A stretch of DNA of 33,064 nt, taken from Candidatus Methylumidiphilus alinenensis (lineage in GTDB: Bacteria > Pseudomonadota > Gammaproteobacteria > Methylococcales > Methylococcaceae). Under the pieces are notes generated by a model. That model made no database searches. It was not told the origin of the DNA and saw only the letters and a list, made by a program, of their open reading frames with translations. Below are positions 32,709 to 33,064 of the stretch, piece after piece; position 1 is the stretch's first letter, and each line of letters starts with the position of its first letter. Location: the NCBI GenBank assembly GCA_003242955.1, contig QJPH01000470.1, positions 1 through 33,064 of the forward strand, given 5' to 3'. A program made the position numbers and the translations under genes.

Positions 32709-32875
32709 TAGGTGATATCCAATAAAGAACATCCCATCCAAAGGCCAAGCTGGGGCTTGGCACTCCCAGAAGGAACGCCAAGCCCCAGCTTGGCAAGGTG
32801 ATTTGCGGAGGAATTGTTCGTGATTTCCGTGGACAATTCATTTCGGTTTTGGTGGATTCATTATTGGAAATCACC
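32709..32875. repeat. Nested inverted-repeat element at the end of the regulator gene
   Basis: The outer arms AGGTGATATCCAATAA (32709-32724) and TTATTGGAAATCACCT (32860-32875) mirror each other with one mismatch. Inside is a second palindrome: GCCAAGCTGGGGCTTGGC (32744-32761) facing GCCAAGCCCCAGCTTGGC (32777-32794). The right end touches the stop codon of the minus-strand regulator gene. No coding frame in 32671-32875 is convincing. Confidence 0.7.
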
Positions 32876-33064
32876 TTAGGGTATGCGATGGTCGTCCGGG
32901 GTGTTACAGGGCGATGCGCTAGTCTTGCAACTAGGTTGCAGTGACGGACAGGGAGTGCACATAGAGCAAAGACCCTCGCGGATGGCAAAGCGGGTTAGCT
33001 CGGCAATGCCGGCGATGTGCAGTTTATCCATGATATGTTCGCGATGGGAGGCGACAGTCTTTTT
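32876..33064 (-). CDS. LuxR/NarL-type regulator, C-terminal fragment (cut by window edge)
   Basis: This is the last 62 codons of a gene that begins beyond the window. The visible protein starts KKTVASHREHIMDKL and continues HIAGIAELTRFAIREG, which is the second half of a LuxR-type helix-turn-helix domain: the recognition helix TVASHREHIMDKL and the following helix that ends in AIREG. NarL/FixJ response regulators end in this way. After it comes an unusual Cys-rich tail, CSMCTPCPSLQPSC, then a fifth Cys near residue 53 and the end at a TAA. Whether an N-terminal receiver domain exists cannot be seen. The stop codon abuts a palindromic element at 32709-32875. Confidence 0.8.
   Translation of the reverse strand, partial: KKTVASHREHIMDKLHIAGIAELTRFAIREGLCSMCTPCPSLQPSCKTSASPCNTPDDHRIP

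Noticed and set aside
32686..32988. 100-codon minus-strand frame near the right edge
   Set aside because: It runs through a nested palindrome and overlaps, in another frame, the clear LuxR-type helix-turn-helix coding sequence.

Overview
The window looks like a chromosomal segment of a gammaproteobacterium of roughly 50% G+C. The support is a PqiC/MCE-type envelope lipid transport operon, Tat and lipoprotein signals of gram-negative type, proteobacterial-style genes, and many short palindromic repeats of the kind common in large gammaproteobacterial genomes such as Methylococcales or Thiotrichales. The order-level guess is weak. No IS transposase, integrase, CRISPR array or rRNA was seen.

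Layout. 173-4893 (minus): a YhaO/SbcD-like nuclease followed by a YhaN/SbcC-like ATPase, translationally coupled. 4894-5807: a repeat-rich gap with two MITE-like elements, one with a perfect 9-bp target duplication. 5808-6206: a small orphan protein. 6793-10491: a DUF1800/DUF1501 exported pair, the second with a Tat signal. 10659-10749 (minus): tRNA-Ser(GGA) with its terminator. 10864-14731 (minus): an MCE transporter operon (STAS-permease, ATPase, MCE protein, PqiC-like lipoprotein) with the same short palindromic element in two of its gaps. 14874-15689: a Gln-rich lipoprotein. 15690-16381: stacked repeats. 16382-17497: alanine dehydrogenase.

17666-26675 is the most unusual part. It holds an orphan four-helix membrane protein, a phage-type GH19 endolysin and, divergent from it, a 2078-residue protein built from three tandem MACPF-like pore-forming units. 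Each unit is followed by a jacalin-like lectin domain, the first also carries an Asp-box/propeller-like insert, and the chain ends in a cyanovirin-N-like pair. The gene contains an 11-G tract. The same 15-bp palindrome lies upstream of the membrane gene and between the endolysin and the giant gene. My inference is a lectin-targeted pore-forming toxin or defence protein, possibly released by endolysin-assisted lysis. A lone winged-helix regulator follows.

27401-32670: two COG0523/CobW GTPases bracket two metal-dependent amidohydrolases, which suggests a metallochaperone-client island. The window ends in the C-terminus of a LuxR/NarL-type regulator (minus strand) that is cut by the window edge. 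Nearly every intergenic gap holds at least one inverted-repeat element, and several are nested in one another.
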